This document shows, piece by piece, positions 1-8,731 of a stretch of DNA of 64,000 nt. This DNA comes from Saussurea involucrata (taxonomy: Eukaryota > Streptophyta > Magnoliopsida > Asterales > Asteraceae), in contig CM066314.1 in NCBI GenBank assembly GCA_033807775.1, forward strand, positions 95,458,929-95,522,928, read 5' to 3'. Made by a program: the position numbers and the translations under genes. The first letter of the stretch is position 1, and the number at the start of each line of letters is the position of its first letter. The notes under the pieces were generated by a model that ran no database searches, had not been told where the DNA came from, and saw only the letters and a program-made list of their open reading frames with translations.

Positions 1-1368
1 TCGATTGCCACCAAACCAAAAAGAGCAACGACCTCTGCTTCTGACATTCTGAAAAGGATGCACACAACAATAAGTGATCGTATGGTGAAGAGAGAAGAAG
101 AAAGGCACAGGTTCACCTTAGCCTTCAGAATGGCAAGAAGATTCAATGAAAACACTTCATCAACAGAAACTGAGCTCACAGAAGAAGTCACCAAACAACC
201 TCCAACAGAGGTTACAGAGCAAGTCAAGCCAACAGAACCATCGCCACAAAAGTCCTCTAAATCACAATCGTCAAAATCCACAGAGGCAACCTCCATCAAA
301 CCTACAGAAGTACAAACCTCAAATCCCACAGAAGCAACAGGTTATGCCACGACAACAAAAGATAAAGGCAAAGGGATACTGACAGAGGAACCTAAGAAGA
401 AGAAAACATTGTCAAAGCCAACAGAGAAACTGATGAAAAGTGCGTTTGACGCCTTTCAAACCCCAAAACCCGAAGAAGTTGACTGGGCACATGGATTGAA
501 GCCTCTGTCAGAAACTCCTTTAACTGGTAGAGCTGCAGAAGTTGTTCAACATATGGAGAGTCTCAGAAGACAAATGGAAGAAGTGGTATACAAATACCTC
601 TACAAACAATCCTTTCAGACAAACTATCCAATAGATCATCTGACAGATCCAAGGATCAGAGAAGAATTTGAGAACATCTTCACAAGAACAAAGCCAAGAG
701 CCAAAGCAGATGTCTTCTCAATTCACAAAATCAAAAAGGTGATCTTCTGCAGATTCTCCTTCACAAGAACCTATCCAAGGGTCAGGTACAATCTTTACAA
801 AGTCAGAAGAGAGAACAATTCAGAGTCTACCTTCGCTGATGCTGACTTAAGAAACTTTAATCAATACGATCTACCTGACCTTCTGCAATGGACAAAGGAC
901 AACTACAACACAGAGGCAAACACCAGAGCCTATCAAGTATTGAGAAAAGCGATGAGGGAAAAGCTTCTGCTATACAGCATGATAGATTTTCAGCTGGGAA
1001 AAGATCTTGGTCTCAAACATCTAGATCTACGACCACCAGAAGATCGCTGCCCACCAGACGCTGTGCCCAACTCAATCATCAGAGAACCAAGATTTGGGTT
1101 AGTATTTCAAAACCCACAACACCAGGTTAAACTTTTTGTACTCATGGATTGTCAGAAGTACGCAACCAGTACTCTGAGCAAATTCAGAGCAAGCCTTGTA
1201 AAATACAGAGGTACAGAGAAAATGGATAGAGATGATGCAGATACTTTCATCAGAGAAATAGACTCAACAATCCGCCTAAGAGAACTCTGCATCAGATTCT
1301 ACAAAGAGATCAGAAAAGTCGGCAGAGACAACAGAAGCTACAACGATTTCAAAGATGCCAAAATCTGA
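1..1368 (+). pseudogene. ORF3 C-terminal part of Sirevirus A1 (5' cut by window edge)
   Basis: The frame is open from base 1 to the TGA at 1368, so the first methionine at 58 is internal. The protein matches the end of the A2 copy (18508-19905) almost residue for residue. It has a Thr/Glu-rich linker, then a basic alpha-helical domain containing the FADADLRN block (near 835) and the IDFQLGKDLGL block (near 985), which reappear in elements E and F. Relative to A2 it has a 30-bp in-frame deletion near 573. It keeps two ACAGAA codon pairs near 163-180 that have become stops in A2. Post-pol ORFs are known in Sireviruses and often called env-like, but I see no membrane segment here. The function is unknown. 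Confidence 0.75.
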
Positions 1369-1535
1369 TTCTCAGACCTCCAATCTCTGCAAACAAAAGT
1401 TTATCTTTCATTGTACTCAAATGTAAAATGCCTCTGGCATATTTCTAAATGAAAGAAATTTCGAGGTATTGTTTAACCTTTGTCTTATCTAACTTAGCCT
1501 AACTAAACACAAAGTCAAATTTTTATTTTTCACTA

Positions 1536-1548
1536 CTTAGGGGGAGAT
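1536..1548 (+). other. Polypurine tract of A1
   Basis: The purine run CTTAGGGGGAGAT directly abuts the TG of the LTR at 1549. This is the expected primer for plus-strand synthesis. The same tract precedes the A2 3' LTR at 20093. Confidence 0.85.
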
Positions 1549-2397
1549 TGTTAGCTTCAATCTTCCTAATCATAGAAATACTTAGAAGTAGTGAAAAATA
1601 GGCTAAGTATAGAAAAGCCTCTCACAGAGGCTCTGCCACTTCTTCCAGAAGATCAAGTCCAGAAAGCCACAGAAGCTATAGAGGTAATCACAGAACCTCT
1701 GTAGTGCGCAAGAAGAAGATCAACTCGGAAACAAGTGGACTGCTCCACAGAAGGTCAGACCATAGAACCTCTGTAATGCCTTACAGAGCCTCTGTGGTCT
1801 GCTATGAAGACTTGGAAGATATTACTGGATACGTTCATCAACTTGCATGGAAAAGTACTGTCAAAACACGTGTCAAGCTCTGAGTGGACTCAATAGGGCA
1901 TGGTACAAAATAGACGTCTGCGCCATTTAATGCATTTACCAATAGTACATCTGCTCCATTAAATGCGCATGGCTCAAACAACTGCTCACACCATCCAGTC
2001 CACTGTTCACACCATCCAGTTTACTATTCATGCCGTAAAAGGAACAGTGACCAACTTCATAGTCTTCTAAGAGTATTATAAAAGGAAGTCTCATGTTGAG
2101 ATCTTCCTAACGACGAAAACACAAGGAATCACTAATACTCTCAAGCTTTATTGTCAAATATATGAGTGTTATATTCTCACACACACCAACAGTTCTTAAT
2201 CTGTTCTTCGTTGTTCTTATTATATATTGAATAACAGTAACTGTTCAAGAAATCCTTTTTATTCCTTACTGTTTTCTTTATATATGTGCGTTCTAATATC
2301 TATCAAACATATCTGTTAGTTTAATACGCTTCCGCATCAAACTCTAAACTCCACTAACAGATTGTTAATCTTGATTAAGTGTATATGGGTTCCAACA
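1549..2397 (+). repeat. LTR of element A (3' LTR of A1), 849 bp
   Basis: It starts TGTTAGC and ends CCAACA. It aligns end to end with 20093-20941, which is also 849 bp, with roughly 2% scattered differences. A TATA box (TATAAAAG, 2077-2084) sits in a promoter-like setting. The LTR contains the perfect 13-mer palindrome ACAGAGCCTCTGT at 1783-1795 and CAGAGGCTCTG at 1625-1635. No primer-binding site follows it, and downstream sequence enters the middle of a gag gene. It is therefore best read as the 3' LTR of an element inserted into A2, not as the 5' LTR of A2. Confidence 0.85.
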
Positions 2398-2957
2398 AAC
2401 ATACCGCCAATGCCCTCTTCTATGGCATGGCAGAAGTCGACTCCTGCACTGACTCTGAGGTATCTACTTCAAATTCCAACTCTTGTATTACCTCTGTAGA
2501 TGATAATACACTTAGAATTAACATTGAATTAATTGAACTGAAAGAGATAAATCAAAGTATTCAGAAAAGACTCACCTTCAATGAGAGAGAAGTACGGCTT
2601 CTCACTCAAGAAAAAGCAAAGATTTTTGAGGAAAAAGAGAGAATAGAAAAGAATTGGAACAAAACTCTAGATCCTTTAAAAAAACAAATTTCTGAATTAA
2701 CCAATACGTTAAAAGATAAAGCAAAAGAACTTTCAGTTTCAAGGAGCGAAACTACTGACATAAGAGCTCTTAAAGAATACTTTCAAAGAGAAAGAGTGGT
2801 ATTATGGCAAGATTTACTCAGAAGAGAAGTTTTGATTAAAAACTATAAAGATGCACAGAAAGTTTATGAAAAAGTAAACTCACAAATAGGAAGACGAGGT
2901 ATAGGGTATGATGATATCACCCTAGGTGTTGAAGGCAAAAGAAACAAACCTCTGTCC
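2398..2957 (+). pseudogene. gag fragment of A2, 5' side of the B1 insertion
   Basis: This open frame encodes a Ser/Thr-rich stretch followed by a long charged coiled coil (about residues 50-140). That corresponds to the part of Sirevirus gag lying after the zinc knuckle. The N-terminal gag domain and the CCHC knuckle are missing because A1 occupies that side. The frame is broken at 2957 by element B1 and resumes at 8732 after the TGTCC target-site duplication. Any start codon at the left edge is an artefact of the insertion. Confidence 0.7.
2953..2957 (+). other. Target-site duplication of B1 (left)
   Basis: TGTCC here is repeated at 8727-8731 immediately after the B1 3' LTR. This proves the boundaries of B1. 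Confidence 0.95.
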
Positions 2958-3211
2958 TGTTAGAGCATTGTTGTATTCAAGATTTACTGTAAAAGTCAAT
3001 GTACTGTATTAGTCAGCTGTGCTTTTATACCTTGTATGTCATGGGTATAAATAGGCTTGTCTAGTTCATTTGTAAAATACTTTAGAAAGCTTTTGTAATC
3101 TTTTAGAAACCTTTTGTAATCCTTTGAGCTCAATACATGGATGACATATTTGCTCTCTAGATTCTCTCTCACTACATTCATATCTTATTGCTAGAGATCT
3201 GGGATTTCACA
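2958..3211 (+). repeat. 5' LTR of B1
   Basis: It runs from TGTTAGAG to TTTCACA, with a TATA box (TATAAATA) at 3046-3053. The single difference from the 3' LTR is a T/C in the GCTTTTATA stretch. Confidence 0.93.
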
Positions 3212-3213
3212 AT

Positions 3214-3226
3214 TGGTATCAGAGCT
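3214..3226 (+). other. Primer-binding site of B1
   Basis: TGGTATCAGAGCT begins three bases inside the 5' LTR. It is the usual complement of the 3' end of initiator Met tRNA in plant copia elements. Confidence 0.9.
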
Positions 3227-3922
3227 AAACAGAAGATTCAAGCAGATCGAAGACCAAATTGAAGATTTTTTACACTAAAGCTGAAGAATTCGGATTGGGT
3301 GTTCATCACTGTTCATCAAGAATTCTAACCCTTCTTCATTTACTATTCATCCAGATTTCATCTTTTCTTTAATTTTTGATCTTTTGGATTGATTCTTGAC
3401 ATCATTGCACTCGGATTTGTTTCCTGAACATCTTTAATTCTTGGATCAACACCAAAATCTGCACAGAATTTGCAGATCTGATCATTTTATATCATTTTTG
3501 TTCGAAAACCTTTTCTACTATTTTTGGATCAAAATTCGATTAAATTGATCGAATTAGGATTTGTGATTAACTAAGAAAGTGTGTGGAATCAAATTTCGAA
3601 CAAATCTGTGCAAATTTCATAACAATTGATCAAGAATTGAAAAAGTTATGGCTGATTTAGTGATTTTCGTGTTCGAAGTGCAGAATTCGGATCATTCTTG
3701 GTGAATTCGGATCATTCTTGGTGAATTCGGATCATTCAAAGAAGAATTCGGAGTGTTCTTGGAAATACAAGTGTAGAATTCGACTCAAGAAGGATTCGAA
3801 TTGATTGAATTCGAACCCAGCTAGATTCGAATTGAGGAGAATTCGAACCGTGTTAGATTCGAATTGAGGAGAATTCGAATTGTGTTTGATTCGAATTGAG
3901 TTGATTAAATTTTCCAAGTGTT

Positions 3923-4201
3923 GAATTCGAACCCTTAAGCATCCGAATTCATAGAATTCGAACCCTTAAGCATCCGAATTCATAGAATTCGAACCCTTAA
4001 GCATCCGAATTCATAGAATTCAAACCCTTAAGCATCCGAATTCATTGAATTCAAACCCTTAAGCATCCGAATTCATTGAATTCGAACCCTTAAGCATCCG
4101 AATTCATTGAATTCGAACCAAGTTAAGTCCGAATTGAGTGAATTCGAACCCTTCTTCATCCGAATTCGTTGAATTCGAACCCTTACTCATCCGAATTCTT
4201 G
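3923..4201. repeat. 31-bp tandem repeat array in the B1 leader (9 units)
   Basis: Units start at 3923 and recur every 31 bp. Each begins GAATTCGAACC and ends CCGAATTCAT or a close variant, so every unit carries two GAATTC cores. Shorter irregular TTCGAA-rich repeats precede it (about 3670-3900). Similar arrays lie in B2 (13 units) and B3 (9 units), always between the primer site and gag. Confidence 0.95.
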
Positions 4202-4373
4202 TGAATTTAAAATTTTTTGAGTTTTTTGAGAAAATTTTTAATCTCGAAATTTTTTCTATAGTGTATTTCATACACTGTAAGAGCTTTTCAAAAAAAAATT
4301 TATATATTTTTTGTGTATTTTCATACACTGTCTGCTTGATCTTCTGAACGATCAATTTCTAGCAATATTCAAA

Positions 4374-6041
4374 ATGGTTTTACAACAAGTTATTGTTAAA
4401 AGCAGTGGTGAAGATTTGAAGCAAACTCTGAAAAAGGAGAATCCTCCAATTGCAAAAGTTTTTGTTAAACCAAATGTAAAGTTGCAACAAGTCATTATAA
4501 CAGAAACATCTGTTAATTCACATGTATCTGTTAAACCAAATAATGAAGTGTTGCAACAAGTCATAATAACAAAAACACCTCCAAAGCCACTTGAAAAAGC
4601 TAAGGCAAATAATGGAATTTTGCAACAAGTTATTTTATCAGAAACATCTCCTATATCAGAAACTCCTGTTAAAGATAATGCTTCAAATTCTTCAACTCCT
4701 ATTTTAAATAAAGCATTGGAAAAAGAAAATGTTAATCTGAAAAGACAAATTTTAGACATTTCTTCTTCAAATGCTAAACTTACTAAAAGAATAACTGATC
4801 TTGAAGTTTATATTGCAGGTCTTGAAACAAAGAAAGACAAAGACAACTCAAGTCTGCACGATCAAATCGAGAAACTTCAAGAGAAAGTAACAACTCTTAA
4901 AAAGGAAAATGCTGATCTGAAGAGCATTGAAGACATGAGAGAGAAGATTCTTAAAGAAAAGGAAATAATTGAACTTAATTGTATAAAACTTTCAAAACAA
5001 GTTTCTGACTTTGAGAAAGTTTTATTTTTAGAAAAAGACAAGCTCGAAAAAGAAAGAGCTAAATTTGAAACTGAACGCAAATCTTTTGAAATTAAAAGTT
5101 CTGAACTTTCCGTGAAAATCTCTGAATTAGAAAATCTTTTGGAAAAGGAAAGAAAAGATTTCACGGAAAAGAAAAATCTCTTTGAAAAGGAAAGTAAAAC
5201 TCTTAAAAAGAAAATTATGGAAATTTTCAAAGAGATTACTGATAAAAGAAGGTTTTTGGAAAAAGATTTTGAATCGGAACGTGTATATTTTGAAGATGTG
5301 ATTCTTAATCTTACCAAAAGATTATCTGGTTTATCAGCTGATATTATGAAGAATCAGTTGATCAAATCTGATCTCCAAAAGAAATTTGATCTAATTTCTA
5401 AAGAGAAAAATGTTTTAATAAACAAAGTCAAAGAACTTGAAGACGTCATTTTTAAATTTGATGTCTCAAAGCAGACCGGTCATAATTCTATCTTTCAGAC
5501 TCCATTTGTTGATTCAAATGATTCTGAATGCTCTTTTAAAACTGCTTCAAGTTCAAGTTTTAAAAACATTCCTTCTAAACAATTTAATAGATCAACAGAT
5601 TTCTCAAAAGGTCAGATTCGTTCTTCTAATCTTTTCTATAATCCTCTGTTTGATAAATCGGATGATATTCTTAAGATGCCTAAAGTTAATACTTCCAAAC
5701 TTGAAGAAGTTCCAGTCTTCAAGAGGGTGAAGATGGAATGGAGAGTAAAAGGCACAACAGTTCCAAAGAAAGATGAGCCAAAATCATCTGTATCCACATC
5801 AAATGCAAAGAAGAACAATGCGCCAAAAGGTAAATCTTCTGCTAAACTTAATCCTATTTATTCTGTAAATCATCTGATTAGGTTGGCACATAAGAAAATC
5901 TGTTGTTCTTACTGTGGATCAAATGATTTTGTGCATAAAGATTATACTTCTTATTGGTATGGTTCTTACAGTATTCCTTGTAAGAAATCTACACCTAACC
6001 CACTAGGACCCAAATGCCATTGGGTACCAAAATCTGCTTAA
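4374..6041 (+). CDS. gag-like coiled-coil protein of B1
   Basis: This is a 555-residue frame starting at the ATG in AAAATGGTT. Residues 1-115 hold four LQQVI repeats. Residues 125-370 are a long Glu/Lys-rich coiled coil. The C-terminus has a Cys pair (CCSYCGS) and ends GPKCHWVPK, matching the gag C-termini of A and E (VPKSL, VPKPN). There is no N-terminal Sirevirus gag fold and no CCHC knuckle, so it equals only the spacer and C-terminal half of a normal gag. It may co-assemble with full-length gag of another element, but that is inference. The frame is intact. Confidence 0.85.
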   Translation: MVLQQVIVKSSGEDLKQTLKKENPPIAKVFVKPNVKLQQVIITETSVNSHVSVKPNNEVLQQVIITKTPPKPLEKAKANNGILQQVILSETSPISETPVKDNASNSSTPILNKALEKENVNLKRQILDISSSNAKLTKRITDLEVYIAGLETKKDKDNSSLHDQIEKLQEKVTTLKKENADLKSIEDMREKILKEKEIIELNCIKLSKQVSDFEKVLFLEKDKLEKERAKFETERKSFEIKSSELSVKISELENLLEKERKDFTEKKNLFEKESKTLKKKIMEIFKEITDKRRFLEKDFESERVYFEDVILNLTKRLSGLSADIMKNQLIKSDLQKKFDLISKEKNVLINKVKELEDVIFKFDVSKQTGHNSIFQTPFVDSNDSECSFKTASSSSFKNIPSKQFNRSTDFSKGQIRSSNLFYNPLFDKSDDILKMPKVNTSKLEEVPVFKRVKMEWRVKGTTVPKKDEPKSSVSTSNAKKNNAPKGKSSAKLNPIYSVNHLIRLAHKKICCSYCGSNDFVHKDYTSYWYGSYSIPCKKSTPNPLGPKCHWVPKSA

Positions 6042-6044
6042 ACT

Positions 6045-6053
6045 GTTTTGTAG
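6045..6053 (+). other. Splice-acceptor-like motif after gag stop (B1, degenerate)
   Basis: GTTTTGTAG lies three bases after the gag TAA. B2 and B3 have GTTTTGCAG at the same place. Both AG and pyrimidine run are kept, although no pol follows. Confidence 0.45.
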
Positions 6054-6176
6054 GTACATCATGTGTTGTACTGATTTGTAGATACATACCACACACATGA
6101 CTGAAAACAGAAGAGAAGCGGCGTATTTCTATGAAGAATATTTGTACCATTAAGGGGGAGACAAATCATGAATGGT

Positions 6177-6330
6177 TTCTGAATACATCAATTCAGGACC
6201 CGTGCTTAAATGTAAATGGCTTTTGAACATATCAGTTCAAAACCCGTGCTTCAACGACAATGGCTTCTGAACAATTCAGTTCAGGACCCGTACTTCAACG
6301 ACTAAGACTTCTAAACAAATCAGTTTAGAA
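6177..6330 (+). repeat. Covarying hairpin array of B1 (4 units, 44-bp period)
   Basis: Hairpins start at 6177, 6221, 6265 and 6309, exactly 44 bp apart. Each has an 8-bp stem and a 6-base loop. The left arms are TTCTGAAT, TTTTGAAC, TTCTGAAC and TTCTAAAC. The right arms are ATTCAGGA, GTTCAAAA, GTTCAGGA and GTTTAGAA. Arms change together or by G-U wobble, which points to an RNA structure. An internal purine tract (TTAAGGGGGAGA) precedes the array. Confidence 0.85.
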
Positions 6331-6806
6331 CTCACACTTCTCAGGTGATATCCTTAACTGTTACATCTTTCTGTTTCAAGGAACGTGGCAAAAGGTAACA
6401 TTGGATTATATTTGTTTCTACTGATTTGAAAACTTGAATCTTTACAAATTTAATTCAATGAGATGCAATTTTCAATTTTCATTCAATGAATTAAATGCGT
6501 GCTAAAAGATGTTTTTTTCAAGAATCTTTGTATTATCTGAGTTAGATTTGCTTCAACTTTCACCTCTGAAATAAATCGAAAGGTAAGCAAAACATGAATG
6601 AAATTATGCTGAATGCTCAAAGATATGTGAATCTGGACTTATATAGAATATAATGCTCAAAAAGCCTATTTATCAGAATGATGAATGGAAACGAAAATAT
6701 GGGGGAAGCACTATGATTAAGAACCAAGTGATTGAGATATCATTCATATTTTGTGATGGAAATTCGAACTTATATAGAATATCATTTAGTTTGAAAGTTT
6801 GTGCCT

Positions 6807-7082
6807 GTGGCCTTTCTGGTTTGGGAGAATAAGTCCTAAGGGGTGCTCGACACCTAGTCCCTAAGATCAACTGGTCTGGGATCGGCTGACCCAAATCCTG
6901 CAATAGAACCAGATAGAAAGCCATGTTTTACTGGTACAAATGGGTTTAAGATATATCGATGTGGCCTTTCTGGTTTGGGAAATTAAGTTCTAAGGGGTGC
7001 TCGTCACCTAGCACCTAAGGCCAACTGGTCTGGGATCTGCTAACCCAAATCCTGCTATAGAACCAGATAGAAAGTCATGTTT
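6807..7082 (+). repeat. 154-bp-period direct duplication in the B1 3' region
   Basis: Two diverged copies (6807-6927 and 6961-7082) both start GTGGCCTTTCTGG and contain a GGTG-CTCGW-CACC hairpin. The pair is kept in B2 and B3. No convincing ORF runs through it. Confidence 0.85.
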
Positions 7083-7114
7083 AACGGTGTATCTTATTCT
7101 TACTAAACTTCTTG

Positions 7115-7236
7115 ATCAAAAGATGCCAATGAGCACAAAATCAAAAGATGCCAATGCGCACAAAATCAAAAGATGCCAATGCGCACAAAATCAAAAGATT
7201 CAAATGTGCACAATATTAAAAGATGCCAAAGAGCAC
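7115..7236 (+). repeat. 25-bp tandem repeats in B1 (5 units)
   Basis: Units of ATCAAAAGATGCCAATG followed by AGCACAAA, with small changes. B2 and B3 have about four units each. The short frame read through them is a by-product of the repeat. Confidence 0.85.
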
Positions 7237-7667
7237 ATATCTCTTGAAACTTGGGAAAATACAAAGTCGCGATAAACCCGTAAATTTGTGAAAATTCTGA
7301 TTTTGGACAAATAGTGTGAGTAGAGCAAAATATTCTTATATGTTTTAGAATTGCATATGCTTGAAGCTAATCATATTTCCCATGCTAGCACACCAAATAG
7401 ATTTAATAAAGTGGTTGAAACTGAACATTTTTTAACTTGATATACAATGATGACTTGTTCTTGAATCCAAACACATGCATTTGATTTCATTTGATTGAAA
7501 AATCTGTTAAATTTCATTAAGTTGAATTTCTTTTATAAAGTTTTCAAATGATCAAATGTTTGTAGTTATAAAATAAAATTCAATGAATGTTATTTTCCTT
7601 GTGTAAATTTGTTTTAAAATTTGTGCTACAATTTCAAATACTGTACGTTATTGAAATATATGCATAC

Positions 7668-7822
7668 TTTCAGGGGGAGAAAATAAATTGCTCCAGAATT
7701 CTTATTTTGAGGGGGAGCAAGGTTATTCTGTAAGGAGGAGATTGTTAGCAATACTCAAAGACACGACTGAAATTGAAAATGGTTTTCGATGTTCACCATC
7801 ATCGAAAAAGGGGGAGAAAAGT
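7668..7822 (+). other. Cluster of polypurine tracts and an LTR-edge mimic in B1
   Basis: GGGGGAG tracts occur near 7674, 7710 and 7810. At 7734-7748 GGAGGAGAT is followed by TGTTAGC, which copies the purine-tract to LTR junction of real Sirevirus LTRs. Multiple purine tracts before the 3' LTR are a known Sirevirus trait. Confidence 0.7.
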
Positions 7823-8009
7823 TTAATTTCAATTTCATGTCAAAGAATTTTCAAATCAAAGATATTTCAAGTCAAAGATTCGTGAACAAAGACTGAAGAT
7901 TGGGGAGAAGGATCATGTGAAGTCCAAATGTTGCTGAATTTGGTTATCTTAGTTCTGAGTGGTTATCGGAATGCGCTTACACCTAAAAGTTCAAAAATAT
8001 AGATGGTTT

Positions 8010-8262
8010 CGCACCCTTCATAATTCGAATTGTCCTGATTTCGAACCCTTCATAATTCGAATTGTCCTGATTTCGCACCCTTCATGATTCGAATTGAGTG
8101 ATTTCGAATCCTTCATGATTCGAATTGCCCTGATTTCGGACCCTTCTTGTTCCAACTTACTTGAATTCGAATCCTACTTGATCCGAATTGAGCTGATTTC
8201 GCATCCTCTAGCATCCGAATTGATGGTTTCGGATCTGCCTACATCCGAATTGATGATTTCAG
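8010..8262 (+). repeat. TTCGAA-type repeats in the 3' region of B1
   Basis: Irregular repeats of GATTTCG-CACCCTTCATRATTCG echo the GAATTCGAACCC unit of the 5' array. They are largely missing from B2 and B3, where only short traces such as TTCCGAATTGATGG remain. Confidence 0.75.
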
Positions 8263-8472
8263 ATTCTTAAAGTTAATATGAGAACTAAGGTTCTTGCATC
8301 AAGAAGGATACGAGAAGTTACTGTTTGTTAAAGACTAATAAAGCTGTGAAGATCTGTTTTCATGTACAAGGCTTGAAGATAGTTTGATAAAGTGTCTGTT
8401 GAAGAAGATTGACTTTACAAAGAGCTGAAGACTGCTGTTATTTTTTTAAATCTTGAATCCAAAGGGGGAGAT

Positions 8473-8726
8473 TGTTAGAGCATTGTTGTATTCAAGATTT
8501 ACTGTAAAAGTCAATGTACTGTATTAGTCAGCTGTGCCTTTATACCTTGTATGTCATGGGTATAAATAGGCTTGTCTAGTTCATTTGTAAAATACTTTAG
8601 AAAGCTTTTGTAATCTTTTAGAAACCTTTTGTAATCCTTTGAGCTCAATACATGGATGACATATTTGCTCTCTAGATTCTCTCTCACTACATTCATATCT
8701 TATTGCTAGAGATCTGGGATTTCACA
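8473..8726 (+). repeat. 3' LTR of B1
   Basis: This 254-bp LTR is preceded by the purine tract AAAGGGGGAGAT (8461-8472) and followed by the TGTCC duplication (8727-8731). It is 253/254 identical to the 5' LTR. Confidence 0.93.
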
Positions 8727-8731
8727 TGTCC

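Larger units (their letters stand above)
2958..8726 (+). mobile_element. Element B1: gag-only, non-autonomous Sirevirus-like LTR retrotransposon
   Basis: This is a complete 5,769-bp element with 254-bp LTRs (2958-3211 and 8473-8726) that differ at one base, a perfect 5-bp duplication, a primer site and a polypurine tract. Its only sizeable gene is a coiled-coil gag-like protein, with no protease, integrase, reverse transcriptase or RNase H. The architecture resembles the published terminal-repeat-with-GAG class (TR-GAG). Two other copies (B2, B3) share the same layout, so loss of pol is a family trait and not a private deletion. Confidence 0.92.

Noticed and set aside
2996..3181. 61-codon antisense ORF in B LTRs (also at 8511-8696)
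   Set aside because: It lies wholly in the LTR on the opposite strand to all B features. It is identical only because the LTRs are identical.
3213..3226. tRNA gene at the TGGTATCAGAGC sites
   Set aside because: Only the short primer-binding complement is present, with no cloverleaf around it.
3923..4201. CRISPR-like regular repeats
   Set aside because: Units are head-to-tail with no spacers and lie inside a plant LTR retrotransposon leader.
7087..7275. Short ORF over the 25-bp repeats of B1
   Set aside because: It is an artefact of the repeat. It is not kept as an equivalent frame in B2 and B3.
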